From Beta vulgaris subsp. vulgaris (lineage: Eukaryota > Streptophyta > Magnoliopsida > Caryophyllales > Amaranthaceae), in NCBI RefSeq assembly GCF_026745355.1, contig NC_079208.1, positions 50,279,816-50,343,815 on the forward strand: a DNA stretch of 64,000 nucleotides, read 5' to 3'. Below the pieces are notes generated by a model. The model did no database searches, was not told where the DNA came from, and was given only the letters and a program-made list of their open reading frames with translations. Positions within the stretch are counted from its first letter, which is position 1. Each line of letters opens with the position of its first letter. Position numbers and translations under genes: made by a program. Shown here piece after piece: positions 45,659 to 56,893 of this stretch.

Positions 45659-45798
45659 CTTGAGTAACCCACCAGGTAGACTACCCGCTACTAATAGACT
45701 ATTAAAATATTAGTATGTAAGTCTAGTTGGATTCCACTATCATAATTACCACAACCTTATATTATGGGGTGGATAGTCTACCCAGTGGGTTAACCAAG
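45659..45798. mobile_element. Short TIR element
   Basis: The 140-base unit starts CTTGAGTAACCCACCAGGTA and ends, on the reverse strand, CTTGGTTAACCCACTGGGTA. It sits nine bases from the copia LTR. No clean TSD; superfamily unknown. Confidence 0.6.
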
Positions 45799-46102
45799 TT
45801 TTTTCCGCTCAACATAGTGCAATCTCACATGAACTCATAAATTGGTCCAAATTCTCTGTTTTATTCATGGATGTTTTCGATTAATTATTATATTATTTTA
45901 CATCTAACTGGAAGATTCATATAACACTTCCAAGTCTTATTATAAATTATATTGGGTTTAATCGATAGAATTAGAGTATTTGCAAACCGTAGTTGTTAAA
46001 TATTTCATCTCGTATATCATTGATCTCTACTTTGTTTTCGTTTTTTTTTTTTAATTTTTTTTTACCTAATCATACTTCCGTCATATTTTAGCTTAAGGAG
46101 GT
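45799..46102. other. Unannotated spacer
   Basis: AT-rich; nothing recognised. Confidence 0.4.
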
Positions 46103-46105
46103 AAG

Positions 46106-46480
46106 GGGCGTGTTCGGCACAAGCTTTTTAAGTAGCTTTTAGTGTCTTGACTAGGTCAAAACACTAATTAGAAAAAATAAGAGTGTTTGACAAGGTAGTG
46201 GTGTAAGTAGCTTTTAGTGGTACAAGTAGTGTTTTAATAGTGTTTGTCAAAAGCTACAATTTAGAGCTTTTGGGTAGTTTTTAGTGGTGTATAAATTATA
46301 TGTTAAAGTTTTATTTGAATTTTTAACTAGTTATTCTTAAACAACTACTTTGACAGCTTTTTTTACCGAACATCAATATTTTACACCGCTACTTGGACAG
46401 CTAACAGCTACACACCAACCACTAACAGCTACTCTCACAGCTAAAAGCTATCACCACAGCTACTGTTGCCGAACACGCCC
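46106..46480. mobile_element. Harbinger/Tourist-like MITE
   Basis: TIRs GGGCGTGTTCGGC (left) and, reversed, GGGCGTGTTCGGCAACAGTA (right), with 3-bp flanks AAG on both sides (46103-46105, 46481-46483). The subterminal 'aagtagcttttag' motif is mirrored. It is 375 bases and non-coding. The 3-bp TSD suits PIF/Harbinger, although AAG is not the usual TWA. Confidence 0.75.
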
Positions 46481-46728
46481 AAGATATACCTCCTTCATTC
46501 TGAAATAAGTGTACTTCTCTCTTTTATGTGAAAGTTTTTGTAAGAAATTGTTTCACTTATTTCAAATCCTAAAAAAGTACAATATTACATTCACCTTGAC
46601 TTATGTTTTCTCTTTCATACTCTCTCTGATAACACTTCCAAGTAATTCATTCACACTATCTCTCCTCTCATCAAGTGGTCCATGCCTTTGAACTTTTTTT
46701 GTTGGTTGGATCTAGAGTAAGTATTAAG

Positions 46729-47380
46729 TAGAGGTGATTAATGTGGGCCTGTTCCGAAAATGGGCGAGTTTTGCGCACAAATTTCCGGCCTGCGGTTGCC
46801 CGAATGTTTGGGCAAAAATTCTGGGCTACGGGAAACATACATATGAAAAATTAGGCTTTTTTTTGCAGGACCCGAATTAGCAAGAATTTTGGCCCGACAC
46901 TTGGCCGAATTGGGCCATTTTTTGTTACCAAAGCCCGGCCCCTTGATCACCTCTTGTACTAGGTAGGTAGATTAATGGAAATCAAATCTGTTTTAACTTT
47001 TATGTTGCAAATATAATTTTTTGTATATATAATTAATAAAAATGCTAATAGTCAAGCTGAAGCACATAATTAATGCAAAATTTAATAGTTAACGGGCTTA
47101 AATTGCGGGCCAAAATTGCGGGCCAAAATTTTGTGTCCAATGCCCGCTATTTCGGGCCTAAATTAGCGGGCTTTTGCGGGCCGGGCCAAAAAATAGACTA
47201 GAAAGTTGTTTTTGGCTTGTCCAAAGCCCGCCAAAGCAAAAAAAAGTACGGGCGGGCCGGGCCCGGCCTGCTGGCCGAAAATTTCTGCCCAAAGCCCGGC
47301 CAAAAAACGGGTCGGGCTGGGCCGGGCTCGCGGGTCGGGCCGGGCCGGGCTCGTGGGCCGGGCCAAAATGATCACCTCTA
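46729..47380. mobile_element. GC-rich TIR element(s) with TAGAGGTGAT ends
   Basis: The left end is TAGAGGTGATTAATGTGGGC; the right end reversed is TAGAGGTGATCATTTTGGCC. The interior is packed with 'gcccg', 'gggccgggc' motifs, far above local GC. A third inverted end (..GATCACCTCT) at about 46946-46954 suggests a 226-base unit followed by a second, longer one. Frames in it are GC-repeat artefacts. Confidence 0.6.
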
Positions 47381-48463
47381 TTAACAACGTACTAGAAAAA
47401 TTATATTTTTTAATATTACAAGTTCATACTAATATATTAAAAGACGTTCCTAGGAATGTCTATGTGCCATGTGGCACTCTCCTCTAAGGCTATATGTAGA
47501 TGCTATATTTACATGTCAAACCCTCAACTAAAAAAATAATGTTGTGTAATTACAATGTAAACACGTAACTTTTGAAATGAAAAGTTAAAGCTCAATAACC
47601 ATTGATCCAACATAACATCATTATTTTGTATTTCAAAATAAAATATAATAAGGTCTTGTAATTATATCTCATTAAAATACTTACACATGTAATTAGATAC
47701 CTACACAAATTAATTGTAATGATAATAAACTATTGTAGACATAAATTCTTACTTCAATTTCTTATATCTTTCAAACTGTAAGGTCAATTTTTTCCTCACC
47801 AAACAAAAATTTACGAAAATAAACAACCCGAAACATCATCCGTGATACTCACTCGTTAGAAATATTAAAAGACGGGGGATTACTACATGCTAAGCTTTGC
47901 ACACTAGCTCACAAATGACAACTTGACAAGTCACGGGTGAGGTATTCTATGAGAGATTCAGAGAGACATGAGTTTGTTTGGTTGTATACTAATTCTCATT
48001 TCTCAATGATTGGAGATATAGCATAAAGATAAATAATCGTTTACAGACTTTTTACACCGAAAAATCAAAAGCTACCCGTGGCTTGAGTTGAGAGTTGAGG
48101 TTGTGGTTCTAGATTATCTGTGGAAAATAGGGACTTCTGAATAATTCAACCGCGTTTAAAGCTGAAATTATTGCTTTCACACTGTTAGTTGAAGAAGACA
48201 AGCTTGGTTTATTCTTCCCTGTCACACGCAGCAGCTGTAGAAGAGAAATAAAGAAGAAAAAGGGCATATTTGGAAGGTGCACATAAGAGAAATATGAAAC
48301 ACGAATTGCTTAAGCCGTTTAGCAGTTTCAATTAAATCAGATCAGATTTTTGGAGCTACACTCTTGGGTTTGAACGACTTGATCTCCTTGATATCTGGGT
48401 TTAATCAATTTAGCTTAACTCACATAAACTAATATTTGTGATGGTGTGTAAAATATTTGGTAA
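47381..48463. other. Unannotated spacer
   Basis: About 1.1 kb with neither a supportable frame nor element ends that I can pair. Confidence 0.4.
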
Positions 48464-48472
48464 TTTAATTAA

Positions 48473-49024
48473 GGTCTTTTTCACCAAATACCCCTGACAA
48501 ATTAACAAATTCACCATATACCCTCAATGTTTTATAAATACACCATATACCCTTGAGTTTCTAAAACTGTGCACCATATACCCTTTTCCTAAATGTCGTT
48601 AACCCACCGTTAGATTTATTTACGATTTTACCATCATAGCAGCGGCGGAGGGGAGGGGAGGGGGTGGAGGGAGCGGCAGTGGAGGGGAGGGGAGGGGAGG
48701 GGGTGGGGGCCTGGGGTGGAGGGGAAGGAGTTGGGGGTGGGGGCTGGCAGGGTGTTAGGTTTAAGGGTGGGTTAGGGTTATGGGTTACGTTAAGGGTTTA
48801 GGTTTAAGATTAGGGTTAGAGTTAGAGTTAGGGTTAGATTATAATTATGATTTATGGTTAATAATGACAAAATGGTAAATAAAGTATTGGCGAGTTAACG
48901 GAAGTTAGAAAAAGGTCATCTGGTACACGTTTTCGAAAACTTGAGGGTATATGGTGCATTTCTGAAACCTTGAGGGTATATGGTGAATTTGCTAATTTGT
49001 CGGGGGTATTTGGTGAAAAAGCCC
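48473..49024. mobile_element. Non-autonomous MULE with CACCATATACCCT repeats
   Basis: A 9-bp TSD TTTAATTAA / TTTGATTAA (48464-48472, 49025-49033; one mismatch) flanks ends GGTCTTTTTCACCAAATACC and, reversed, GGGCTTTTTCACCAAATACC. The long TIR (about 130 bases) contains tandem 'caccatataccct' units. The centre has a G-rich block (48645-48750) and a telomere-like stretch (48760-48840). Confidence 0.8.
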
Positions 49025-49114
49025 TTTGATTAATTATAATATCCTTTATTTTAATCCAAATAGCATCAATAAAATACTTCCTCTATTTATTTTTAAGTAC
49101 AACAATTTAATGTT

Positions 49115-49287
49115 GCACTAAGTTCACATCAGATCAAAAAAAATAAGATCAGATCAGATTAGAAAAAATAAGTTTGGATCAGATCAGAAAAAATAACTTC
49201 AAATCAGAAAAAATAAGTTCATTCAAATCAATAAAAATAAGTTCAGATTAATCAGTAAAAATAAGGTGAACTAAAGATAGCCTATAT
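49115..49287. mobile_element. Tourist-like MITE fragment
   Basis: Repeated 'aaaaataagttcagatcag' units run to a right TIR whose reverse strand reads GGCTATCTTTAGTTCACCTT. The left TIR is degraded (aagttcacatcagatca). Related to 24286 and 40928. Confidence 0.6.
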
Positions 49288-49975
49288 CTGCCAAAAACAG
49301 ATGAGAATTAATCCCTTGCAAAAGTAAAATATTTTTATGACATTTAGGCCACATTCTTTTAGACTGCGAGAAATTGAACTGCACATCACTTCCAAGAGAA
49401 TTGGTAAGGCTTACTGTGACATCTTGATATACAGGATTTTGAAGAGAGTATTATGCTGGAGTTCCAGACATTTATCATATGTTGCTAGGGTTGTGCTCAT
49501 CAATTTTGTGCTTATGAGTATACACACCTACTAGGCACAGTTGTTCATCCTTCCCAAAGCTGTTTTGCAAAGAATTATCCAGATCAACAGGGCTTTCTTG
49601 TGGGAAGGGAAGGTGGTTCTTAATAAAAACTCATCCAGTTGCTTGGGACTTGATTAGCAGACCTAAGAGTTATGGTGGTTTAGTGGTGAAAGATTGTCTT
49701 GCTTGGAACAATGCTGCAATTGGGAAGTACGCTGTGTGGCAAGTTGCTCAGAAAGATGATGTGTTATGGATTAAATGGGTTGACACCATTTATATTAAGG
49801 AGGAGAATTGGTGGGAATTCGAAGCCCCTTTAAATCTGCAAGTTGGCCGTGGAAAAATGTTTGCAGTGGTGAAGAATATGTTTAAGGATGCTTGATGGCA
49901 CAAAAAGATACTCTATGAAGGAAGGATATAAGTGGTAAACTGGTCAGCAGGCTAAAGTTCCACGGCAACGCTGGG

Positions 49976-51220
49976 CAGTGGCAGAGCTAGATTCTCAAAG
50001 TGGGGGGACAAAATTCGACCGTCATACATTCGAAAAAAAACTAGATCGAAAAAGAACAATACAACACCAACTAACACTTAAACGGCGTAAACCTGACACC
50101 AATCTTTGAGGAAAGGCATGAGTTTTTGGTTGACACGATCATTTAAGAATATAAGCTCTCCTCACTGCATTTCTTTGATTTGAGGGATAACTCATTATGT
50201 TCATTCTTTTTCCCGGATCATGAGGAAGTAATTCAACATCATATACTAATTCTTCTTCCTCCTCCTCTAATAGTACATTACTAGTATTTGAACCACCAAC
50301 ATCCATATCAACAGCATGAGTTTGAGCAGAGGTAAATGAAGGACATTCATTTTGAGATGTTTCACTATGAGCGGGTGAAGAGGTTTCTTGGGATTTCATT
50401 CTTTTAAAGAGAAATTATCGAAGATTGGGTTATTTTCTCCTAGTCTTGGACTTATTAGAATTAGGTGAATGTGAATTACTTGACATTTCCTATTAAATTG
50501 ATAAATATTAATCAATTATATATCAAAGTAATCCAACCAAACTATTCAATATTTCAATTATAAATCAACTCATATTTACAATTTCCTAATTAGAAATTCC
50601 AAATTGCAAACTAACAATTTCCTAAATCATGAGTCCATGACCAATTCCAAACCAACATCAAATCAATCAACAACCATAAATCCACAATCACAAATTCACA
50701 TTTCACAAGTATCATAATCACAACCAAACAATGTAAATTGTAAATATTTTCTTTTAAAAAAACTTAAACTAAAACTTATGGTTTAGAAAACTTATTGGCT
50801 GACTGAAGTGGGCGTCTCGGAAGGTCGGTGACGGCGAATGGACGTGGGCAGTGGGGGTGGCGGCGTCTCTTCGTCTCCTGACACCATCGCAACGTCGCTT
50901 CGTGGCTTCGTTCCTTTTCGGCTCTTCCTCACCGCTCCTGACTCCTTCGTAAGAAGTTCGTGACTTCGTTCCTCTTCCTCACCGCTCGTCGTTGTTGGCT
51001 CCGACAAATGCGAATGTGTGGTCGACGTCATCATCCCTCTGCTGCCGAGTTTAGCGTTTCTCTCTTCCTCAGTCTCTCTCTTCCTTTCAGGCTTCAGCGT
51101 GTTTTTTTCAAAACCTTCACGTGTCTGTTGAGCGTGTTTTTTTTCTTTTTTTTTAAGAAACTATTTTTAAAAAGTGGGGGGACATCTGTCCCCATGTCCC
51201 CCCAGCTGGCTCCGCCACTA
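49976..51220. mobile_element. hAT element, internally deleted
   Basis: An 8-bp TSD ACGCTGGG / ATGCTGGG (49968-49975, 51221-51228; one mismatch) flanks TIRs CAGTGGCAGAGC and, reversed, TAGTGGCGGAGCCAG. Subterminal 'agtggggggaca' is mirrored. It retains the N-terminus of a transposase gene on the minus strand (50139-50399); the catalytic RNase H-like and hAT dimerisation parts are gone. Confidence 0.85.
50139..50399 (-). pseudogene. hAT transposase N-terminal fragment (TTF-zinc-finger type)
   Basis: An 86-residue frame from ATG at 50399. A Ser/Thr-rich, acidic N-terminus (LLEEEEEELVYDVEL) leads to 'DPGKRMNIMSYPSNQRNAVR', which I recognise as the conserved stretch just before the TTF-type zinc finger in plant hAT/ZMYM-like transposases. 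The frame ends just after 'RRAYILK', where that domain would begin. It cannot be catalytic alone. Confidence 0.6.
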
Positions 51221-51735
51221 ATGCTGGGTATGGAATAAATACAATTTGCCTAAACATTCATTTATCTCATGGATGGTTATGCTAGGAAAAGTAAAGACAA
51301 AGGACATATTATTTGCAGCTAGAATCATCCCTGATGATACTTGTACTATGTGTGGTAATGTTTTGGAATCATGTTTCCATTTATTCTTTAGATGTCCTAT
51401 GAGTAACAGAATATGCCAGGCTATAATGCAATGGCTTGACATAAAGATGAACCCTCTGGAACTATATAGTATACTTCATGGAGAAAATGGGGCAAGAAGT
51501 TTCGAAGGAAAACAAGGCAAAGAGTATCTTATATATGTAATTCTAACGGTTATGATTTACCATATCTAACAGGTTAGAAATCATATCATTTGGCACTTTC
51601 TCCCTACTCTATTGTCTCAGGCTCCGGACTAGCCTTCCTTGTCTTCCAACTAGCTTAATAAAAGCTAGAATAAAGACAGCATGACGAGTGTGCATCTTTA
51701 TGTTGGGTGTTCTTCTGTCGTGCGATTCGACGACT

Positions 51736-53309
51736 TGTTGACCCTTGAGTTTTGAAGATGACCTAACCACAAAAGACATAGTATATTTTATTTATATTGT
51801 TGCAAGGTAATTCATGCTCGAGCTAAGAGAATACTTGATTGAAGATTAAAGCGGAGAATTAATCAAGATCGAAGTAAAGATGTTCGAGAAATGAAGAATC
51901 AAGCATGGAATGAAGATTAGAATACATTAGGGTATTTATTAATCTTCTTGTTAAGGTTGAGTAATAGCTTTATTAAGTTCGTGGTGAATTCTCAAAGGAA
52001 CTTGGTTCTGTTCCCATGAAAGGAACAGACCTGGCACTATAGGAACAAGGCTTAGGAACAAGACTTAATAATTAGGGAACAAGACTTTAAAACTAATTTA
52101 GGAACTACTAAGTGACTAATATTGTGCGCCTAAGGTTTATTGGTGCCCAATATAGTTGTTAGAGTTTTTAGGGATAATTTGACTAAGATCCATAATTTTA
52201 GGAAGTTAGTTTAAGTTTGTTAGGAAAAGATTTTAAATAGATTTTCTGATTTTAAAATCTCTGATTTTCAAATCTTATCTTTTTAAAATATATATTTTAT
52301 TTTTATATTTTATTTAAAAGATTTAGTTTTCGAAAAATATATATTTCCGGTTTTTAAATGTTCGGATTTTTGAAATAAAAATCTGTTTTCCGGTTTTTGT
52401 AAAAGATTTTGAAAAAGATTTTTTCTTAAAAATAGCTAAAGGATTTTTATTTATTTATTTCCTAAATTCTAGCTTACACGCCTAAAGTGATTTACTGCTT
52501 CAAGTTTATGGAGTTAGTGGATTTAGTGGCTAAGTTAATTATTCTCCAAGTATTTAATTAAATTAAATAAGATTAATTATTCTCCAAGTTTGCAAAACCA
52601 CGTATTGTTACTGCTTCTATGAAGTGAAGTAATGGTTAGTGATGATGCACATGACTTAGAATAAATAATTTAATTTAATTAATTAATTAGAAATCATGGA
52701 GAACATGTGATAATGGTCTAAGTTAGTGGAAATCATGTCTTGTCTTAAAGTCTATAAATAGGCGCCTAATTCACTTTGAGAAAATTGTGTCTGACTTAGT
52801 TAATTTGTCTTAAGTTATCTAAAGTGTCAGTGCCTTTTCCTTAAGAGAATTCATACTTACATTAATCGAGTTTTATTACTCTTCCATTGTTTTACAAAGT
52901 GTATTTTTGAGAAAAAGGGTTTGAGTGAACTCTTGTAAGTGTGAGAAAGCTTTGAGTGAAGCAAGAGAAAGAGAAAGAGAAAGAGAAAGGAACTTCGAGT
53001 GAAGTTTGAGAGAAAACGTCAGTTGTTGGGAACTGTCGTTGGGAACTTGAGTTGAGTGACTTAAGTTGAGAATCGAGAGAAAAGTAATAGGTTGTAATCA
53101 GAGTTGTTTTGGCCTATTATAGTGGAAAGTTGTTTAAAATCCCTTGTGGTCGAGGTTGTTTCTTCCTACTAGGCCTAGGAAGTTTTTCCTCGTAAAATCT
53201 CTCGTGTTCCCATTGTTTGTTCCCAAGTTTACTTTTAATTCCGCAAAAAGTAGTGCTTATTCTCTCACTATAATTCACCCCCCTCTTATAGTGCTCATAT
53301 TATACAACA
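51736..53309 (+). mobile_element. 5' LTR of the SIRE-type copia element
   Basis: It runs from TGTTGACCCTTGAG to ..TATACAACA, 1574 bases, preceded by TSD CGACT (51731-51735). A TATA box lies at 52753-52760. It differs from the 3' LTR mostly by one-base length changes plus a ~16-base insertion near 52255 ('ctgattttcaaatct'). Confidence 0.95.
52753..52760 (+). promoter_or_regulatory. TATA box of the 5' LTR
   Basis: TATAAATA before GGCGCC, the likely core promoter for the genomic transcript. It is repeated in the 3' LTR at 62358-62365. Confidence 0.7.
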
Positions 53310-53311
53310 AT

Positions 53312-53323
53312 TGGTATCAGAGC
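53312..53323 (+). promoter_or_regulatory. Primer-binding site (tRNA-iMet)
   Basis: TGGTATCAGAGC two bases after the LTR, the standard copia minus-strand primer site. Confidence 0.92.
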
Positions 53324-53373
53324 GGGAACTCTAATATTCAGGAAACCCTGTTGAGTTCAAGATCTTGAAAAAT

Positions 53374-55206
53374 ATGAATACTAGAGAGAAACTGGAAGAA
53401 GGGTACTCTACGCAGAGGCCACCAATGTTCAATGGTAAGTTTTACACTTACTGGAAGAACAGAATGGAGATCTTTATCAAAGCCGACAATTACCAGGTAT
53501 GGAGAGTCATAGAGGTAGGTGATTTTGAAGTCACTACCACTAATGACAAGAATGAGGTAATTCCTAAATCTATATCTGATTTTGATAAAGCTGATTTCGA
53601 AAAGATGGAAATTAATGCTCTTGCTATAAAATTGCTTCATTGTGGTCTTGGTCCTCATGAACACAATCGTGTCATGGGATGTAAAACCGCAAAACAAATT
53701 TGGGATCTTCTTGAAGTCACTCATGAAGGTACGAGTGAAGTTAAGAGATCAAAAATAGATCTTTTGATGAACCAATATGAACTTTTTCAAATGAAATCAA
53801 AAGAGTCTATCCAAGACATGTTTACACGCTTTACTAATATAATTAATGAGCTAACATCTCTTGGTAAAGTGATTACATCTGAGGAACAGGTACGAAAGGT
53901 CCTAAGGAGCCTTCCTAGGGATCGTTGGATGGCTAAGGTAACTGCCTTCAAGAAACTAAGGACTTTACTAAGTTCAATTTGGAACAACTTGCTGGTTCCC
54001 TCATGACTCATGAGTTGCAATTGGACAATGAGAATGGAGAAATGTCCAAGCAAAAGTCGATTGCCTTAAAAGCTGATGAAAGTGAAGGCTCAGAAACAGA
54101 TGAAGAAGAATCTGCTCTCATGGTCCGAAAATTCAAAAGAATGTTTAGGAACATGAAGAAAGGTGATTACAAAGGTAAGAATAAGAAATATTCTAACAAA
54201 CTTGTTTGTCATAAGTGTGGCAGTTCTGAGCACTTCATCAAGGATTGTCCCCAATGGGAACAAGAAAAAGGCAAAGGAAGGGAACAGAGCAGAGATAGGA
54301 ACAAAGAATACAAAAACTCCTATACTCGATCTGACATGAAGAAAGCTATGGTTGCTGCATGGGGAGACTCTGACTCTGAGAAAGAAGATGATCCTCAACC
54401 AAATGAGGAGACTGCAAACTTCTGTCTTATGGCTCTTGACAATTCCGAATCTGATGAAGAGATTGAATCTCTTGAGGCAAGTCTAGACACCATCAAAACT
54501 CGTCTTAATTCTTTAAGTAAAGAAAAATTATTTGAGTTTATTGTTGACGCTGTAAATGATTGCAAAGATGAAACCATTAAACTAAAACAATGTCAAAATG
54601 CTTTAAGTGTAGCAAAGGAACATACCTCTTGGCTTAAAAGTGTTCGAGTTGATATTGAGAAAAGATTTTTCGAATTGTTTGACAAAAATCTTAAATTAAA
54701 AGAGGATTTCGAAAATCTTAAAAATGAGAACTACTTGTTGAGCCTTGAGTTGTCACAACTAAAAGAGTTTGTTCCTGAAGTAAGTTCATTTGACATTAAG
54801 TCAGTTCCCTTGCAAAGTTTCAAATCTGAAATAAACGAATTGAAAAATCATGTTTCATTTTTGGAAATTGAAAATAAGGAACTTGAAGGGGAACTCACCA
54901 AATGAGAAATGAAAAGAAAATGCTACCTATTCCAAACTGGATTAAGAACCTCAAACAAAACGAACTGAAGGTCTTGGTTTTAATCACAAAAAGAAGTTTG
55001 AAAAACCTAAAAAGAGAGTTGATTTACCAAGTGATAAAGTTTGTATGTTTTGTGGGAACACTGGTCATTTTAGGAACTCTTGTCCTAAAAGACTTGGAAG
55101 AATCAATGAGAACTTGGAAACAAGTAAAGTAACTTGGAAAAAGAAATCTATTGTTCCTGAAGGAAAGGAACCCAAGAAAGATTGGGTTCCTAACTCTAAC
55201 AATTAG
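53374..55206 (+). pseudogene. SIRE gag with two CCHC knuckles, frameshifted
   Basis: The ATG at 53374 (MNTREKLEEGYSTQ) is used because the upstream codons lack ATG. Features include 'YWKNRMEIFIKADNYQVWRV', 'IDLLMNQYELFQM' and 'VLRSLPRDRWMAKV'. A one-base shift at about 53950-53975 moves the frame to 'FNLEQLAGSLMTHEL'. The first knuckle is CHKCGSSEHFIKDC (about 54206-54247). A coiled-coil-like region rich in K/E follows, then stop and shift near 54905, and a second knuckle CMFCGNTGHFRNSC (about 55042-55083). The segment ends '..WVPNSNN' plus TAG (55204-55206). Gag builds the particle and packages RNA. Confidence 0.85.
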
Positions 55207-55211
55207 TTTTC

Positions 55212-56893
55212 TTGCAGGTTGGAGTGAGGGGGAACAACACATGGTACCTAGACAGTGGTTGTTCTAAGCATATGACTGGAGATAAATCAAGATTTCTCTC
55301 ACTCTCAGCCTACAATGGTGGAAGTGTGACTTTTGGTGACAACAAGAAAGGTAACATAGTTGCCATGGGCAAAGTTGGTAAGTCATCGTCACATTCCATA
55401 GAAAATGTGTTTCTAGTTGATGGATTAAAGCATAACTTGTTAAGTATATTCCCAATTCTGTGATAGAGGGAACTGTGTGAAGTTTAATAGTGAAAAATGT
55501 TTGATAGTCAACAATAGCACAAAGGATATCATTTTGGAAGGAACAAGGAAAGGGAACACATATGTTGTGGATCTCAACCTTGTTCCCAAAAACAAATTCA
55601 CATGCCTTAGTGTTATTGATGATGATTCATTCTTATGGCACAAGCGTCTAGGTCATGCTAGCTTTTCCTTGCTTGACAAACTGCGTTCTAAAGAACTAGT
55701 TTTAGGTTTACCCTCTACTAAGTTTCATTTAGATCATGTTGTGATGCATGCGCAAAAGGCAAGCATGTTAGGTCCTCTTTCAAGTCCAAAATGTGGTGAG
55801 TACCACAAGACCTTTAGAGTTAATACATATGGATTTATGTGGACCTATGAGGATACAAAGTAGAGTGGAAAGAAATATGTGTAGTAATTGTAGATGACTT
55901 CTCTAGATTTACTTGGGTTATTTTTCTTTCTAGCAAGGACGAGACTTATGATGAGTTCCTTGTCTTTGCAAAGAAAGTACAAAATTTGAGTGGTCATAAT
56001 TACTTCACCTTAGATCCGACCATGGTAAAGAGTTTGAAAATTATAAGTTCGATGACTTTAGCAGAGACAATGGATTAGATCACAATTTCTCAGCCCCTAG
56101 AACACCTCAACAAAATGGTGTTGTTGAAAGGAAGAATAGAACACTAGAAGAGATGGCTAGGACTATGTTGATAGCTAGTGGACTTCCTAAAAACTTTTGG
56201 GCAGAAGCTGTGAATACTGCTTGTCACATTATAAATCGAGCCATGGTAAGACCTTTATTAAATAAAACGCCCTATGAGCTGTATTTTGGTAAAAAGCCCA
56301 ATATTACATATTTCAGAACATTTGGATGTAAATGTTTTGTTCATAATAATGGGAAACAAAATATTGGAAAATTTGATGCTAGAAGTGAAGAAGCTGTATT
56401 CTTAGGATATTCTTCTAGTAGCAAGGCTTATAGAGTGTATAATAAAAGGTCTATGTGTGTAGAAGAAAGTGTGCATGTTATTTTTGATGAAACAGATAAA
56501 TTTGATGCAAGCACACAGGTTGAAGATGACTTCGAAATAGGATTGACAAAAGACCTAAGTCTTATTGATGAGACTTTGGAAGACGAAGTCATGGGAACAA
56601 AGCCAAGGGAACAACATCCTGTTCCTGTTCCCAATGAGGAAGAAGAGGAACTAAGTGATGATGCACTAGTGAATGAATCCACTATTGTTGAACCTGGTTC
56701 CCAAGTACAGGAAAATGAAGATGATCAAGGAAACCAAGTTTCCATCCAGGATTTCCAACCAAAGCCTTGGAAAACTCATCGTTCCCATCCTGTGGAACTA
56801 ATAATCAGTGACATAAATAAGGGAACTCAAACGAGATCTCAATTGAAAAACTTTTTGTGCTTTTCATGCTTTTCTTTCTATGTTGGAACCTAG
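55212..56893 (+). pseudogene. SIRE pol: protease and integrase, broken
   Basis: The protease starts 'NNTWYLDSGCSKHMTGD' with the catalytic DSG at 55251-55259. It is followed by 'GLKHNLLSI' and a break at about 55462. Next is the GAG-pre-integrase 'FLWHKRLGHASFSLLDKL', after which the HHCC cysteines are garbled (55735-55860). The integrase core is in pieces until 'APRTPQQNGVVERKNRTLEE' (catalytic Glu region), 'FWAEAVNTACHIINR' and the C-terminal 'AVFLGYSSSSKAYRVYNKRS'. The protease cuts the polyprotein; the integrase inserts the cDNA. The D,D,E triad cannot be complete as written. Confidence 0.85.

Larger units (their letters stand above)
49330..51690 (+). pseudogene. LINE ORF2 3' fragment (RT end, zf-RVT), split by an hAT
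   Basis: The plus strand encodes the end of a LINE RT ('LSYVARVVLINFVLMSIHTY', 'PKAVLQRIIQINRAFLW'), then 'LISRPKSYGGLVVKDCLAWN' and, after the hAT element, a zf-RVT domain 'LPKHSFISWMVM..' with 'CTMCGNVLESCFHLFFRC'. Removing the hAT restores continuity of this domain. Stops and shifts break the frame. RNase H is not clearly present, and the 3' border before the SIRE element is uncertain. Confidence 0.75.

Noticed and set aside
47163..47487. Frames rich in Ala-Arg-Pro-Gly at the GC-rich element.
   Set aside because: They come from GGGCCGGGC words and have no domain.
40928..49287. One giant Tourist-like element from the left TIR at 40928 to the right TIR at 49287.
   Set aside because: The flanks do not match (TTA against TAT) and the right-hand piece has its own degraded left end, so these are two separate fragments.
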